Of a stretch of DNA of 64,000 bases, positions 8,431 through 18,099 are shown piece by piece (position 1 is the stretch's first letter; every line of letters starts with the position of its first letter). The notes below the pieces were generated by a model, which was not told the DNA's origin, made no database searches, and saw only the letters and a list, made by a program, of their open reading frames with translations. Origin of the DNA: an uncultured Lachnospiraceae bacterium (GTDB lineage Bacteria; Bacillota; Clostridia; Lachnospirales; Lachnospiraceae). The DNA lies in assembly GCA_937920345.1 (NCBI GenBank), contig CALGVA010000051.1, positions 16,600 through 80,599 on the forward strand, read 5' to 3'. Position numbers and translations under genes: made by a program.

Positions 8431-10614
8431 ATGGAACAATTATTTAAGATGATACTGTCGTTATCTATATCAGGGACTATGGTGGGTGGAATTATCATGC
8501 TGATCCGGCCTGTGACAGAGCGGTATTTCTCCAGGCGCTGGACTTACTATCTGTGGCTGCTGCTGTTGTGCAGGCTGCTGCTGCCGGTACACGCAGGCGT
8601 GAACCTTGTAGGTGAGCTTTTTACGGCGGTGCAAAGCAGGCAGATTGTGCGGAATTTCAATGAGGCGTCAAAAGGGGCAGGATCGGTATCTGATGAAAGG
8701 AACATGCCGGAGAATTACGCGGAGGATAGCGCCGCGTCGAAGCGTGCAGCCAAAACAGAAGGCGGGTCGCCAGCGGATAATACTGCGGATGATGTTTATA
8801 CGGATTATGGCGCTGATGGAGACGTGGCCGTACACGAATCGCGGGGAGAGCCCGCGGGATTCAGGATAGTAGGCGTGGTCTGGCTGATTGGCGTTATGGC
8901 TTGTGCCTCATGGAAAATATATGATTACCGCAGGTTTGCGGGTAACATATGCAGGCATGCCGTGCTGGTGACAAACCCGGAGATTCTTGCCATGCGTGAG
9001 GAATGCCGGAGAAGGCTTGGAGTCCGCAGGAGAGTGCCGGTATATGAGAGCAGCGCGGTGGATAGCCCAATCATGATCGGCTTCTTTAGACCATATATAA
9101 TTATGCCTCCGGATGTACCGGCGGATCTTATGCTGATCCTGCATCACGAACTTGTGCACTGCAGGAGGCGGGATATCGGCTATAAATGGTTGTTCCAACT
9201 GGCGTTATGTATACACTGGTTTAACCCTTTTATGTACCTTTTTAACCGCAGGTTCTGTCTGGACTGCGAACTGGCCTGTGATGAGGCGGTAATGAAATCT
9301 TTAACGGAAAACGGGCGTAAGGCTTACGGAGATGTGCTGCTGGATATGGCGGAGCAGAATATCAGCTGCCGCAAAAATGTGATGGCGATGACGCTGCTGG
9401 AGGAGAAAAGCGCCTTAAGAGAAAGACTGGAGGGAATTGTCCGGTATCATAAGCGAAGTACTGTAACCGTGATTTGTGCTGTTGCGGCGGCTGTCCTGCT
9501 GGCAGGCATAGCGCTGGCGGGCGGTGTCATGACAAGCGGGCAGGATTCTGCCGGGAGCACTGACTGGAAACACCAGACTCTCTTTAACAGCCCTGAGCGT
9601 GCGAAGCAGGGTCTGGGCCGATTGCTGTGGTCGGTACTGTTGGGAGACGGAACCGACTTCATGAATCAGGAGGTACAGATTTCCCGGGACGGGACGGCAT
9701 ACCGTATGTATGATGATGATGAATTGATAGCGGGCATGGACGACCATGATGTGCGTAGAGCATGGATTTATGGTGGAGATGAGAGAAGTGCAGAATGTGA
9801 CGGACTGATTCTTGACGGCAGCGATACGGTGAGCATCTTGTATGCAAACAGTGATACAACGATCAGGGTCAATTCCCGGTTTGAGATGGAAGACGGCCGG
9901 CTGAAGGTCGTGCATATTATGCCTGATCAAACGGTGAGGGTTCTTAATGACAGCGGAGAAGAAACAGCCGAGACCATTGCGCTTCCGGAAGGAAGAAATG
10001 TCATTAAAATGGTGGGGCAGGAAGCCAGAGTGAAGAATTTACTGGTTACCTGTGATGATATAACGGAAGCATGCTTTGACGGTATTTATGGCACTGAAGA
10101 GGAAGAGCGTCAGCATAATATAATGAAAGAGATCGCATCGGGAGACGTAGACAGAGCGCAGATGCGGGAAACTCTGACCGGTATGGAGGCAGAGCAGGTG
10201 AGCGAACTGCTGAAGATGCTGCTGGATCAGGATATGACACTGTACGCCGAGGATTGGAATGAAATTTTTACTTACTCAGACCAGCATCTGTCGGCACAGT
10301 ATCTGGCGGAGGCGCTAAGAGAAGGAAAAGCGGACAGCTTTTATGGCAAAGGATTTGACAGCGTAGCGCTGCATGTCAGCAGCGGCGACTGGGTAGAGAT
10401 TGTAACTTCCATGCAGCGGTTATCCTATCACAGATTACAGTTTGGCGGGCTGGCCGGTTTGAATAAGAGCCAGTGTGAGACATGTATTATGCACTTTTTG
10501 GACCTTGGAAATACGCTGACAGACTCGGAGCTGCGAGGACTGACCGATTACGTATCCGCAAAGGGATTGGAGCGGATCAGCAAGCGCAACGAAGAGATGA
10601 AGATTTTGCAGTAG
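8431..10614 (+). CDS. M56 family (BlaR1-type) sensor metalloprotease
   Basis: This is a 727-residue membrane protein. Residues of about 1-340 form the M56 part: N-terminal membrane helices, the zinc motif HELVH at residues 239-243, and the third-ligand motif ELACDEAV near 285. A further membrane segment (VICAVAAAVLLAGIALAGG, about 350) leads to an extracytoplasmic region of about 350 residues that is not a recognisable penicillin-binding domain and lacks the M23 domain of the other copy. By family precedent it senses a signal outside and cleaves the BlaI partner inside. A GGAGGG ribosome site precedes the ATG. The ligand is unknown. Confidence 0.88.
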   Translation: MEQLFKMILSLSISGTMVGGIIMLIRPVTERYFSRRWTYYLWLLLLCRLLLPVHAGVNLVGELFTAVQSRQIVRNFNEASKGAGSVSDERNMPENYAEDSAASKRAAKTEGGSPADNTADDVYTDYGADGDVAVHESRGEPAGFRIVGVVWLIGVMACASWKIYDYRRFAGNICRHAVLVTNPEILAMREECRRRLGVRRRVPVYESSAVDSPIMIGFFRPYIIMPPDVPADLMLILHHELVHCRRRDIGYKWLFQLALCIHWFNPFMYLFNRRFCLDCELACDEAVMKSLTENGRKAYGDVLLDMAEQNISCRKNVMAMTLLEEKSALRERLEGIVRYHKRSTVTVICAVAAAVLLAGIALAGGVMTSGQDSAGSTDWKHQTLFNSPERAKQGLGRLLWSVLLGDGTDFMNQEVQISRDGTAYRMYDDDELIAGMDDHDVRRAWIYGGDERSAECDGLILDGSDTVSILYANSDTTIRVNSRFEMEDGRLKVVHIMPDQTVRVLNDSGEETAETIALPEGRNVIKMVGQEARVKNLLVTCDDITEACFDGIYGTEEEERQHNIMKEIASGDVDRAQMRETLTGMEAEQVSELLKMLLDQDMTLYAEDWNEIFTYSDQHLSAQYLAEALREGKADSFYGKGFDSVALHVSSGDWVEIVTSMQRLSYHRLQFGGLAGLNKSQCETCIMHFLDLGNTLTDSELRGLTDYVSAKGLERISKRNEEMKILQ

Positions 10615-10635
10615 AGCGCCTGATACAGGCGCTTT
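10615..10635. terminator. GC-rich hairpin between convergent genes
   Basis: AGCGCCTG (10615-10622) and CAGGCGCT (10626-10633) form a perfect 8-base-pair stem with a three-base loop, followed by TTT. It sits between the ends of the M56 gene and the LacI regulator and could act in both directions. Confidence 0.55.
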
Positions 10636-11650
10636 ACCGATTCTGAACAGTCTGGCGGATCTTGAGTTCTACGTCGCAGATAACAGGAGAAAAAACCTGC
10701 TGCGTACCAGCTATGGCATTAATGAGCATCTGTACGGCAGATCGCGCCTTTTCGTGGAGATCCTGTGCAATCGTGGTAAGTTCCGGTGTTGCAATGGTAC
10801 ATAGGTCCAAATCGTCAAATCCGATTACCGAAAGATCATTTGGAACAATAAATCCATTCAGAGAGCAGCCTTTCATGATACCGAGCGCCAGATGATCGGA
10901 AGTGGCAAAAACGGCTGTGACGTCATATTTATGATTGGCAAGATCGCGCCCGATTACAAGTCCGTCTTCGTATCGGGTAAATGTATCTATCAGACAGGAA
11001 TCTTTGGCCGGGATTCCGAATTCTTTTAAGGCATCCATATATCCTTGATGTCTGGCGGCAATAACGTCGCTTTTAATGCTGAGATAGCTGGCAAAAGCGA
11101 TCTTACGATGTCCGCTTTGCAGCAGATGTTTCGTCGCTATATAACCGCCCTTATAATCGTCAATATTTACAGACAAAAAGTCGCTGTCCGCTCTAAAATA
11201 ATTGTCGAGAAAAACCATGGGACAAATGTGCTGTTTGCGCAAAAGTTCCAAATCTTCTTCCGACTGGGGAGTAAGAAAAATGGCGCCGTCCGCATTCCAG
11301 TTGCCCAACAAAGTTATGACATCGTTGATATTGTCAACTGTCTGGACGATAGTATAGTAACCTACCGCGCGCACTGTAGTCTCGATCTCGCCGAATAATC
11401 TGCTGATGTAGGGATCGATAAATACATTGTAATCCAGTACAAACGCGTTCACTAAAATCGCTATAATTTTGGATTGGTGCTTTACCAGAGAACGCGCATT
11501 CAAATTCGGGACATAATGATTCTTTTCAATAATATTCTGTATCAGATCTATTTTTTGAGTTGAAACCTTATCAAATTTTCCATTGATGACATTCGAGACA
11601 GTCATTTTGCTTACGCCGGCCTCATCGGCGATCTGCTGTAATGTAATCAT
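10634..11650 (-). CDS. LacI family transcriptional regulator of the oligosaccharide locus
   Basis: This is a 338-residue regulator. The N-terminal helix-turn-helix ITLQQIADEAGVSKMTVSNV is followed by the hinge and a periplasmic-binding-protein-like ligand domain (motifs such as GRDLANHKYDVTAVFATSD and LSVIGFDDLDL). It is divergent from the ABC transporter operon. LacI-type operators with the core TTTAnCGATAAA lie at both its own promoter (11659-11676) and the operon promoter (11827-11844), so it very probably represses both until an oligosaccharide or its breakdown product binds. An AGGTGGG ribosome site precedes the start. Confidence 0.93.
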   Translation of the reverse strand: MITLQQIADEAGVSKMTVSNVINGKFDKVSTQKIDLIQNIIEKNHYVPNLNARSLVKHQSKIIAILVNAFVLDYNVFIDPYISRLFGEIETTVRAVGYYTIVQTVDNINDVITLLGNWNADGAIFLTPQSEEDLELLRKQHICPMVFLDNYFRADSDFLSVNIDDYKGGYIATKHLLQSGHRKIAFASYLSIKSDVIAARHQGYMDALKEFGIPAKDSCLIDTFTRYEDGLVIGRDLANHKYDVTAVFATSDHLALGIMKGCSLNGFIVPNDLSVIGFDDLDLCTIATPELTTIAQDLHEKARSAVQMLINAIAGTQQVFSPVICDVELKIRQTVQNR

Positions 11651-11658
11651 AACCCACC

Positions 11659-11676
11659 TAGTTTAACGATAAATGA
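11659..11676. promoter_or_regulatory. LacI-type operator at the regulator's own promoter
   Basis: TAGTTTAACGATAAATGA is an imperfect palindrome with the central CG of LacI operators. It matches the operator at 11827-11844 in 14 of 18 bases. It lies between the minus-strand promoter and the regulator start codon, consistent with autorepression. Confidence 0.7.
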
Positions 11677-11703
11677 AAATATGTTTTTTAACCTGCTTTT
11701 TGC

Positions 11704-11732
11704 ATCATAACACAGGAGGTATTATTTGTCAA
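11704..11732 (-). promoter_or_regulatory. Promoter of the LacI regulator
   Basis: On the minus strand, TTGACA (11727-11732) and TATGAT (11704-11709) are exactly 17 bases apart, pointing to the regulator gene. Confidence 0.75.
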
Positions 11733-11791
11733 TTATTACCAATAGATAAGAATAAATTTTAGAAAAAGTAAACGAAATTCGACAAATCATG

Positions 11792-11821
11792 TTGACAAAT
11801 AGCTACGGTAAAGATTATGCT
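11792..11821 (+). promoter_or_regulatory. Promoter of the oligosaccharide ABC operon
   Basis: TTGACA (11792-11797) and TATGCT (11816-11821) are 18 bases apart. The LacI-type operator begins 6 bases downstream, over the expected transcription start. Confidence 0.75.
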
Positions 11822-11826
11822 ATAAA

Positions 11827-11844
11827 TAGTTTAGCGATAAACTA
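11827..11844. promoter_or_regulatory. LacI-type operator of the ABC operon
   Basis: TAGTTTAGCGATAAACTA is a palindrome with perfect 7-base arms (TAGTTTA/TAAACTA) around GCGA. It sits immediately downstream of the -10 box, a classic repression position. Confidence 0.82.
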
Positions 11845-11918
11845 AATGAACGGCCCGATTCCGGAAGGGCAATTGCGTATTCATAGGAATGTGACAGGAA
11901 AGGGAGGTAAATGTATTT

Positions 11919-13712
11919 ATGAAAGCAAAAAGAATAGTAGCTTTAGGACTTACGGCGATACTATTGATGGGAGCGGTCGCCGGCTGCGGAGCAGATGGTA
12001 AAACAGAGCAGACAACAGAAAGTGCCGCGCCGGGCGGTGCGGGAACAGCAGATGATTCTGCGCAGACTGACACAAAAGAAGCTGTAGATGACCAGACAGC
12101 GGACGGTGAAGCAGATCCGTGGGTGCTGGCGGCAACAGATCCGTACACGCCTTATCCGGATACGGTCAACTATACCATCGGTGTTACGGTTGATCCCAGC
12201 AGAACGTATCCGGAAGACTGGGAGAACGGCTCACCTGAACACAGTGCATATACGGAATTCTACAAAGCAAAATTAAACGTGCAGAATACGGATTATTTCG
12301 AGGCGGCGGACGGAGATGATTATCGGACTAAAGTTTCCATGGCAATTTCCAGCGGCGATCTGCCGGATATCATGGCCGTTACACATGAAGAGCTTGTCGC
12401 TTTAGTTGAAAATGATCTGGTGGAAGATTTGACAGAGGCTTACAATAATTGCGCCAGCGATCTGATGAGGGAAATTTACGACTCCTATGAAGGCCGGGCG
12501 CTTGATATGGCAACTTTTGACGGTAAGCTTTACGCGATGCCTACTACGAATATATCCGGTGGACCGGAATTTCTGTGGCTGCGCAAAGACTGGATGGATC
12601 AGCTGGGCCTGCAAGAGCCTGAGACACTGGCGGATGTAGAGGCGATCGTCACTGCCTTTGTGGAGAAGGACCCGGGGAATAACGGGGCGGGTAAAACGGT
12701 AGGTATTCCGCTTTGTACCACAGAGAGTAATTTTCTATATGGTAATTATTCTTCCGCTTATAAGATGAATAATGTGTTTACCATGTTCGGAGCATATCCG
12801 GAACAGTGGATCAAGACGGCGGACGGATCAGTGGGATACGGTTCGGTACAGCCGGAAATGAAAGAAGGGCTTACCGTGCTTGCGGACTGGTATGCGAAGG
12901 GATTGATCGATAAGGAATTTTCTACCCGCAAATACGCTGAGGTGACATCGCTGATCACTGACGGAAGGTGCGGTTCCGTGTTCGCCGGATGGTGGCTGCC
13001 CTATGATCTGGGCGGATGTTATGAATTAAATCCCGATGCTGAATGGGTATCGTATCTGCTTCCGGCAGGCGCAGACGGCAAGGTTACCACGTGGACGGGA
13101 AACCCCAATCAGGAAGTCTATTTTGTAGTGAGAAAAGGCTTTGAGCATCCGGAACTTCTTGTTAAGATCAAATCCCTGACCTTGGATTACAATCAGGGAG
13201 ACGCGGCATATTCTGATGACAGCGCGGAGGCTGTCGCTTATATGGAATGGGTAAATCATGGATACGGTATTGAATTTATCGGCGGGTTTGACTGGTACGA
13301 TGCGGTGGCAAGAAGTTATACCCATATTAAAGAAGCAATAGACGGCACGAGAGATCCCCAGAATATGACGGCATACGAGAACAGCCTGTATGAGTCCTGT
13401 AAGTCTTATCTTGCGTCTGTAGAGGCGGGAGAGCAGCCGGAGAAGCAGAACTGGATCGATTATAACTGCCGTATGGTAGCCGCGAAGCAGATGTTGGAGG
13501 CCGACGTCAATTCGGTTAATCCCGTATTCTTCGGACAGACAGAGTCCATGGGCATGCTGTGGGAGACACTCAGAACATTGGAGAGAAAGACTGCTATGCA
13601 GATCGTCACAGGCGAGATTCCGGTAAGTGAGTTTGATACATTTGTGGAGGAATGGAAAGCAGTGGGCGGAGATACGATTACCGCAGAGGTAAGCGAACAG
13701 GCAGGTAATTGA
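11919..13712 (+). CDS. Extracellular solute-binding lipoprotein of a carbohydrate ABC transporter
   Basis: This is a 597-residue secreted lipoprotein. The signal peptide is followed by the lipobox AVAGC, with the lipidated Cys near residue 23, then a low-complexity acidic linker and a large family-1 solute-binding domain of the LplA/YtcQ type, longer than the usual 420 residues. It is expected to bind an oligosaccharide outside the membrane and hand it to the two permeases encoded downstream. An AGGGAGGT ribosome site precedes the ATG. The operon carries two glycosidases (GH31, GH13) that suggest an alpha-glucoside-type substrate. Confidence 0.92.
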   Translation: MKAKRIVALGLTAILLMGAVAGCGADGKTEQTTESAAPGGAGTADDSAQTDTKEAVDDQTADGEADPWVLAATDPYTPYPDTVNYTIGVTVDPSRTYPEDWENGSPEHSAYTEFYKAKLNVQNTDYFEAADGDDYRTKVSMAISSGDLPDIMAVTHEELVALVENDLVEDLTEAYNNCASDLMREIYDSYEGRALDMATFDGKLYAMPTTNISGGPEFLWLRKDWMDQLGLQEPETLADVEAIVTAFVEKDPGNNGAGKTVGIPLCTTESNFLYGNYSSAYKMNNVFTMFGAYPEQWIKTADGSVGYGSVQPEMKEGLTVLADWYAKGLIDKEFSTRKYAEVTSLITDGRCGSVFAGWWLPYDLGGCYELNPDAEWVSYLLPAGADGKVTTWTGNPNQEVYFVVRKGFEHPELLVKIKSLTLDYNQGDAAYSDDSAEAVAYMEWVNHGYGIEFIGGFDWYDAVARSYTHIKEAIDGTRDPQNMTAYENSLYESCKSYLASVEAGEQPEKQNWIDYNCRMVAAKQMLEADVNSVNPVFFGQTESMGMLWETLRTLERKTAMQIVTGEIPVSEFDTFVEEWKAVGGDTITAEVSEQAGN

Positions 13713-13736
13713 TTCCGGCGTGCAGTAAACCGGGAG

Positions 13737-13774
13737 CCGGGCAGAGCGTCGATCAGGAGATCGGCGGCGCCCGG
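13737..13774 (+). other. Strong intercistronic hairpin after the binding-protein gene
   Basis: CCGGGC (13737-13742) pairs with GCCCGG (13769-13774), enclosing GCGTCGATC paired with GATCGGCGGC around an AGGA loop. No U-tract follows, so it is unlikely to be an efficient terminator. In many ABC operons a hairpin here protects the binding-protein mRNA and sets a higher dose of it relative to the permeases; that role is inferred. Confidence 0.6.
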
Positions 13775-13824
13775 ACCTTCCGGCAAATGCCGCAGGCTGT
13801 TTGACTTGACGACAGGAGGGTCTG

Positions 13825-14712
13825 ATGAGAAAGAACAAGCAAATCTACTACCATTTAATGATGCTTCCGGGACTTCTTATCCTGATTATTTTCACATTTG
13901 TGCCGATGTTTGGAATTGTAATGGCATTTCAGAATTATGTTCCGGCCAAGGGTATTCTGGGATCAAAGTGGGTAGGGCTGCAGAATTTTAAGACGATTTT
14001 CACGCTGCGCGACAGCAGGCAGATTTTCATTAATACCATTATTATTTCGTTTTGGAAAATTTTCTTAAGGAGCGTAATTCCCGTCTCTTTTGCGCTGTTA
14101 ATTAATGAGGTTAAGAATAAATTCGTAAAAAACAGTGTGCAGACCATTGTTTATCTGCCGCATTTTCTCTCGTGGGTGGTATTTGCGTCAGTGGTGCAGA
14201 TGATTTTTTCCTTGGACGGACCCGTCAATAAGGTGATTGCGTCGGCGGGATTGGAGCCGGTTATGTTTCTCGGAACAAACCAATGGTTTAGAAAGATTAT
14301 TATATTTACGGAAAGCTGGAAGGAATTCGGATATGCGTCCATCGTGTATTTTGCGGCATTAACGGGAATAGATCCCGGACTGTATGAGGCGGCTTCCATT
14401 GACGGGGCAACCCGCTTTAAGAAATTAATCCATATTACGCTGCCGGGTATTCTACCAATCATTTTAATTATGCTGACCATGGAACTGCCGAATATTTTGT
14501 CGGCCGGTTTTGATCAGATTTATAATTTGTATAATCCTTTGGTCTATGATACGGGTGATATTCTGGATACCTTTGTGTACCGAATGGGTATGACGAAGCG
14601 GCAGTACAGTATCGGTACGGCGGTGGGACTCATTAAATCTACATTGGGGATGATCCTGATTTTGACGGCAAACAGGCTGGTTATGAAATTCTCCGACAGA
14701 AGAATGTTCTAG
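13825..14712 (+). CDS. Carbohydrate ABC transporter permease, LplB type
   Basis: This 295-residue inner-membrane permease has about six transmembrane helices, beginning with HLMMLPGLLILIIFTFVPMF. The EAA loop that contacts the ATPase is visible as YEAASIDGATRFKKLIHITL near residue 190. It pairs with the LplC-type permease encoded next. No ATPase gene is in the operon; in Bacillota such transporters usually share a housekeeping MsmK/MsmX-type ATPase encoded elsewhere. An AGGAGGG ribosome site precedes the ATG. Confidence 0.93.
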   Translation: MRKNKQIYYHLMMLPGLLILIIFTFVPMFGIVMAFQNYVPAKGILGSKWVGLQNFKTIFTLRDSRQIFINTIIISFWKIFLRSVIPVSFALLINEVKNKFVKNSVQTIVYLPHFLSWVVFASVVQMIFSLDGPVNKVIASAGLEPVMFLGTNQWFRKIIIFTESWKEFGYASIVYFAALTGIDPGLYEAASIDGATRFKKLIHITLPGILPIILIMLTMELPNILSAGFDQIYNLYNPLVYDTGDILDTFVYRMGMTKRQYSIGTAVGLIKSTLGMILILTANRLVMKFSDRRMF

Positions 14713-14736
14713 TGTTCGGAGTGCCTGTGTCGGGAT

Positions 14737-15636
14737 ATGATGGGAATGGGGAAGACGGTTATGAAGAAAAAGATAAAGCTTGCAGATATTATAATATATA
14801 TGATTGTGATCGCGCTTGCATTGGCATGTCTGCTGCCTTTGCTTAATATGGTGGCAGTTTCGTTCAGCAACAGCGCAGCGGCCACTGCGGGAAGAGTAGG
14901 TATCATACCGGTGGACTTTACGGTCAATTCATACACAAAACTGCTTAAGGAGGCACAGTATTGGCGCTCCTTGATGATATCGTTTGTCAGAACGGTTCTG
15001 GGAACGGTCATCAATATTGTACTGGTCATTATCATGGCATATCCTTTGTCAAAGAGTACCAGGGAGTTTCGTGCACAGAAAATATATATGCGAGCCGTAC
15101 TGTTTGCGATGCTGTTTAACGGAGGCATGATTCCGACCTATCTTGTGGTGAATAAGCTCGGGCTGTGCGATACGCTGTGGTCGTTGATTCTGCCTTCTGC
15201 AGTGGGGGTGGGAAATGTGATTTTGCTTATGAATTTCTTCCGCAGTGTGCCCAAGGAGCTGGAAGAGGCAACGGAGATTGACGGGGCAAATCCTTTTCAA
15301 ACATTATGGAATGTATTTATACCGATGTCCAAGCCATGTATTGCAACGATCATACTGTTTTGTGCAGTGGGCCATTGGAACGACTATTTTACGGGAATAC
15401 TCTATATTTCCAAAATCAGAAATTATCCGCTGCAGACATACATTCAATCGGTAACGGCTTCTTTTGATATTTCCCGGGTTACAGACCCGAAGAAGATACA
15501 GGAATATCTGACGATCTCTGAGAAAACATTAAACGCGGCCAAGATCGTTGTGTCGACATTGCCGCTGATGGTAATCTATCCGTTTGTGACGAAGTATTTT
15601 AAGGACGGAATCGTGGTGGGCGCGGTAAAGGAATAG
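14737..15636 (+). CDS. Carbohydrate ABC transporter permease, LplC/MalG type
   Basis: This is a 299-residue membrane permease, the second subunit of the oligosaccharide importer. It has six predicted helices; the EAA loop reads LEEATEIDGANPFQTLWNVF near residue 180. The first ATG is weak in ribosome-site terms. An internal ATG at 14761, giving MKKKIKLADIIIY, matches the usual N terminus of this family better and could be the true start. It lies 24 bases after the partner permease, in the same operon as the binding protein and the glycosidases. Confidence 0.92.
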   Translation: MMGMGKTVMKKKIKLADIIIYMIVIALALACLLPLLNMVAVSFSNSAAATAGRVGIIPVDFTVNSYTKLLKEAQYWRSLMISFVRTVLGTVINIVLVIIMAYPLSKSTREFRAQKIYMRAVLFAMLFNGGMIPTYLVVNKLGLCDTLWSLILPSAVGVGNVILLMNFFRSVPKELEEATEIDGANPFQTLWNVFIPMSKPCIATIILFCAVGHWNDYFTGILYISKIRNYPLQTYIQSVTASFDISRVTDPKKIQEYLTISEKTLNAAKIVVSTLPLMVIYPFVTKYFKDGIVVGAVKE

Positions 15637-15654
15637 TTACGGAGGATAAACAAA

Positions 15655-18033
15655 GTGCAGGAACAATACAGAATTCACACAAAGGCAGCGGCAATCAGTG
15701 AAAATATTATTTGCTTCGGAAAGTTCCGGTTTACCATGCTGACAGAGCAGCTGATAAGGATTGAGTACGCAGAGGCACAAGAGTACACAGATATGCCGAC
15801 GCAGACCGTATGGTTTAGGGCATTTCCGAAGGTCGATTATAAGGTGACGGAGGATGCGGAAAAGTTACGGATAGAGACGGAATTTCTTACATTATGCTGT
15901 GAAAATCAGGGAAAAAACATAGAGGACATCTCGGTAATCTGCAGAGGGAACAGATGGCGTTATGGAGACTGTCCGGATACGTTAAAAGGAACGGTGAGAA
16001 CCTTGGATGGCGCTGACGGAGCAGTTCCTCTTGAGGATGGGCTTCAGTCTGCAGAGGGGTACAGCGTGCTGGATGACAGTAACTCTTATCTGATCCGGGA
16101 CGACGGGGAACTGACCGGGCGGGCGCAGGAGGAGACAGACATCTATTTCTTCGGATATGGAAACTGCTATAGAAAGTGTCTGCAGGATTACTTTAGGCTG
16201 ACTGGGCAGACGCCGCTGTTACCCAGATATGCATTGGGAAACTGGTGGAGCCGGTTTCATCGTTATACGGAAACAGAATATTTGGAGTTAATGGATAAAT
16301 TTGAAGCGCACGGAATCCCTCTGACGGTTGCGGTAATTGATATGGATTGGCATCTGACTGATATTGAACCTAAGTATGGGAGCGGCTGGACGGGATACAC
16401 ATGGAACAGAGAATTGTTTCCGCAGCCTGAGCGGTTCCTGGATCAGCTTCACCGGAAAGGATTAAAGGTTTCCCTTAACGTGCATCCGGCGGACGGTGTG
16501 CGGGCGTATGAGGAACCTTATCGGAAAATGGTGTCGGCAGTGGGAGAGGCATTGCACGTGCATGCATCCGAGGAGGAACCGATTAAATTCGATGTGACAA
16601 ATCCGGTATTTATGGAGGCATATTTTGAATACCTTCATGGCCCTAATGAAAAAAGGGGAGTAGATTTCTGGTGGGTGGACTGGCAGCAGGGAGAGACCAG
16701 TAAGCTGCCCGGACTTGATCCGCTTTGGGTGCTGAATCATTATCACTATCTGCATAGCGCCCGGGATCAGAAGCGCCCCATGATCCTTTCGCGTTTTGCG
16801 GGGGCAGGCAGTCATCGTTATCCGATCGGATTTTCGGGAGATACAATTATCAGTTGGGAAAGTTTAAACTTTCAGCCTTACTTTACTGCGACGGCTTCCA
16901 ATATCGGCTATGGATGGTGGAGCCATGATATAGGCGGCCATATGCAAGGGTCTTATGATGAAGAACTGCAGATCCGCTGGGTGCAGTGGGGTGTTTTTTC
17001 TCCGATCAACCGAATGCACAGTTCGGCAAGTGAATTTACGCATAAGGAACCCTGGAACTATTCGCCGGAGACATGTAGGATCATTACGGATTATTTGAGG
17101 CTGAGGCACCGGTTGATTCCTTATCTTTACACGATGAATATGCGGTCCTGTCAGGAAGGAAAAATGTTGATAGAACCGATGTATTACGAGTATCCGGAGA
17201 GAAAAGAAGCATACGGGGTCTTGAATGAATATTATTTCGGAACGGAGATGATCTGTCTGCCGGTTACAACGCCTATGGCGGATCATTTGCAGATGGCGGA
17301 AGTGAAAGGATGGCTTCCCCGGGGGATCTATATCGACTGGCGCAGGGGAACGATTTATGACGGAGACCGCTGTGTGAAACTGTACCGCCGCCTGGATGAA
17401 ATACCGGTTTTCTTAAAGGCGGGGGCAATTGTAGTATGCGACGGCAGTGCTGAGGGAAATGCGACAGCAAATCCGGATAAACTGCAGATCACGGTTGCTG
17501 CGGGCGCTGACGGGCAGTTTACGTTGTATGAAGACGATGGAGAAAGTCAGGCCTACATAAAAGGCGAGGGCGTATATACAGAGTTTCAACTCGACTATAC
17601 CCAAAATGGCGAGTTCAGTATTTTACCGGCGAGAGGAAATCAGGAATTAATTCCGTCAAAGCGATATTATGAAATTCATTTTCTGGGATTTGAAAGGACA
17701 GAGAGCATAGTTATGCGATGCGGCGGGCAGGAGAAAGCGCTTTGTGTAAAGCATGATCCCGATAAGAATGAAATGGTGGTTGAGATGGAAGGAAGCATAG
17801 ATAGTACAATAAAGATATGCTTCACAAATGGTATGAAGCTTGGCCGGAACCATGTACGTAAACTATGTTTTCACATTTTAGATAAGGCGAAGATGGAATA
17901 TAACCGGAAAGAAGAGATTTATGACATCGTGAAACATACGGAAATCAGCAATCTGCTGCAGGCGATGAAACCGCTTAAGATGGACGCGGAATTGGCGGAT
18001 GCATTAGCGGAAGCGATAACAGCGCAGAAATAA
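15655..18033 (+). CDS. Glycoside hydrolase family 31 (alpha-glucosidase / alpha-xylosidase)
   Basis: This is a 792-residue cytosolic enzyme without a signal peptide. The GH31 barrel shows the nucleophile motif DFWWVDWQQG, with Asp at residue 342, and the acid/base motif GFSGDTIISW, with Asp at residue 396. RFAGAGSHRYPIGFSGD and WWSHDIGGHM are family landmarks. It would remove terminal alpha-linked glucose (or xylose) from imported oligosaccharides; which one cannot be decided here. The start is GTG with GGAGG 8 bases upstream. It is in the same operon as the ABC importer. The C-terminal 120 residues extend beyond the usual beta domain. Confidence 0.92.
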   Translation: MQEQYRIHTKAAAISENIICFGKFRFTMLTEQLIRIEYAEAQEYTDMPTQTVWFRAFPKVDYKVTEDAEKLRIETEFLTLCCENQGKNIEDISVICRGNRWRYGDCPDTLKGTVRTLDGADGAVPLEDGLQSAEGYSVLDDSNSYLIRDDGELTGRAQEETDIYFFGYGNCYRKCLQDYFRLTGQTPLLPRYALGNWWSRFHRYTETEYLELMDKFEAHGIPLTVAVIDMDWHLTDIEPKYGSGWTGYTWNRELFPQPERFLDQLHRKGLKVSLNVHPADGVRAYEEPYRKMVSAVGEALHVHASEEEPIKFDVTNPVFMEAYFEYLHGPNEKRGVDFWWVDWQQGETSKLPGLDPLWVLNHYHYLHSARDQKRPMILSRFAGAGSHRYPIGFSGDTIISWESLNFQPYFTATASNIGYGWWSHDIGGHMQGSYDEELQIRWVQWGVFSPINRMHSSASEFTHKEPWNYSPETCRIITDYLRLRHRLIPYLYTMNMRSCQEGKMLIEPMYYEYPERKEAYGVLNEYYFGTEMICLPVTTPMADHLQMAEVKGWLPRGIYIDWRRGTIYDGDRCVKLYRRLDEIPVFLKAGAIVVCDGSAEGNATANPDKLQITVAAGADGQFTLYEDDGESQAYIKGEGVYTEFQLDYTQNGEFSILPARGNQELIPSKRYYEIHFLGFERTESIVMRCGGQEKALCVKHDPDKNEMVVEMEGSIDSTIKICFTNGMKLGRNHVRKLCFHILDKAKMEYNRKEEIYDIVKHTEISNLLQAMKPLKMDAELADALAEAITAQK

Positions 18034-18099
18034 ATGTAAAATAGAATTGGAGATTCTGCCTGTATCTTTAGGACAAAACGCATCGGAACAGAGGTAATT

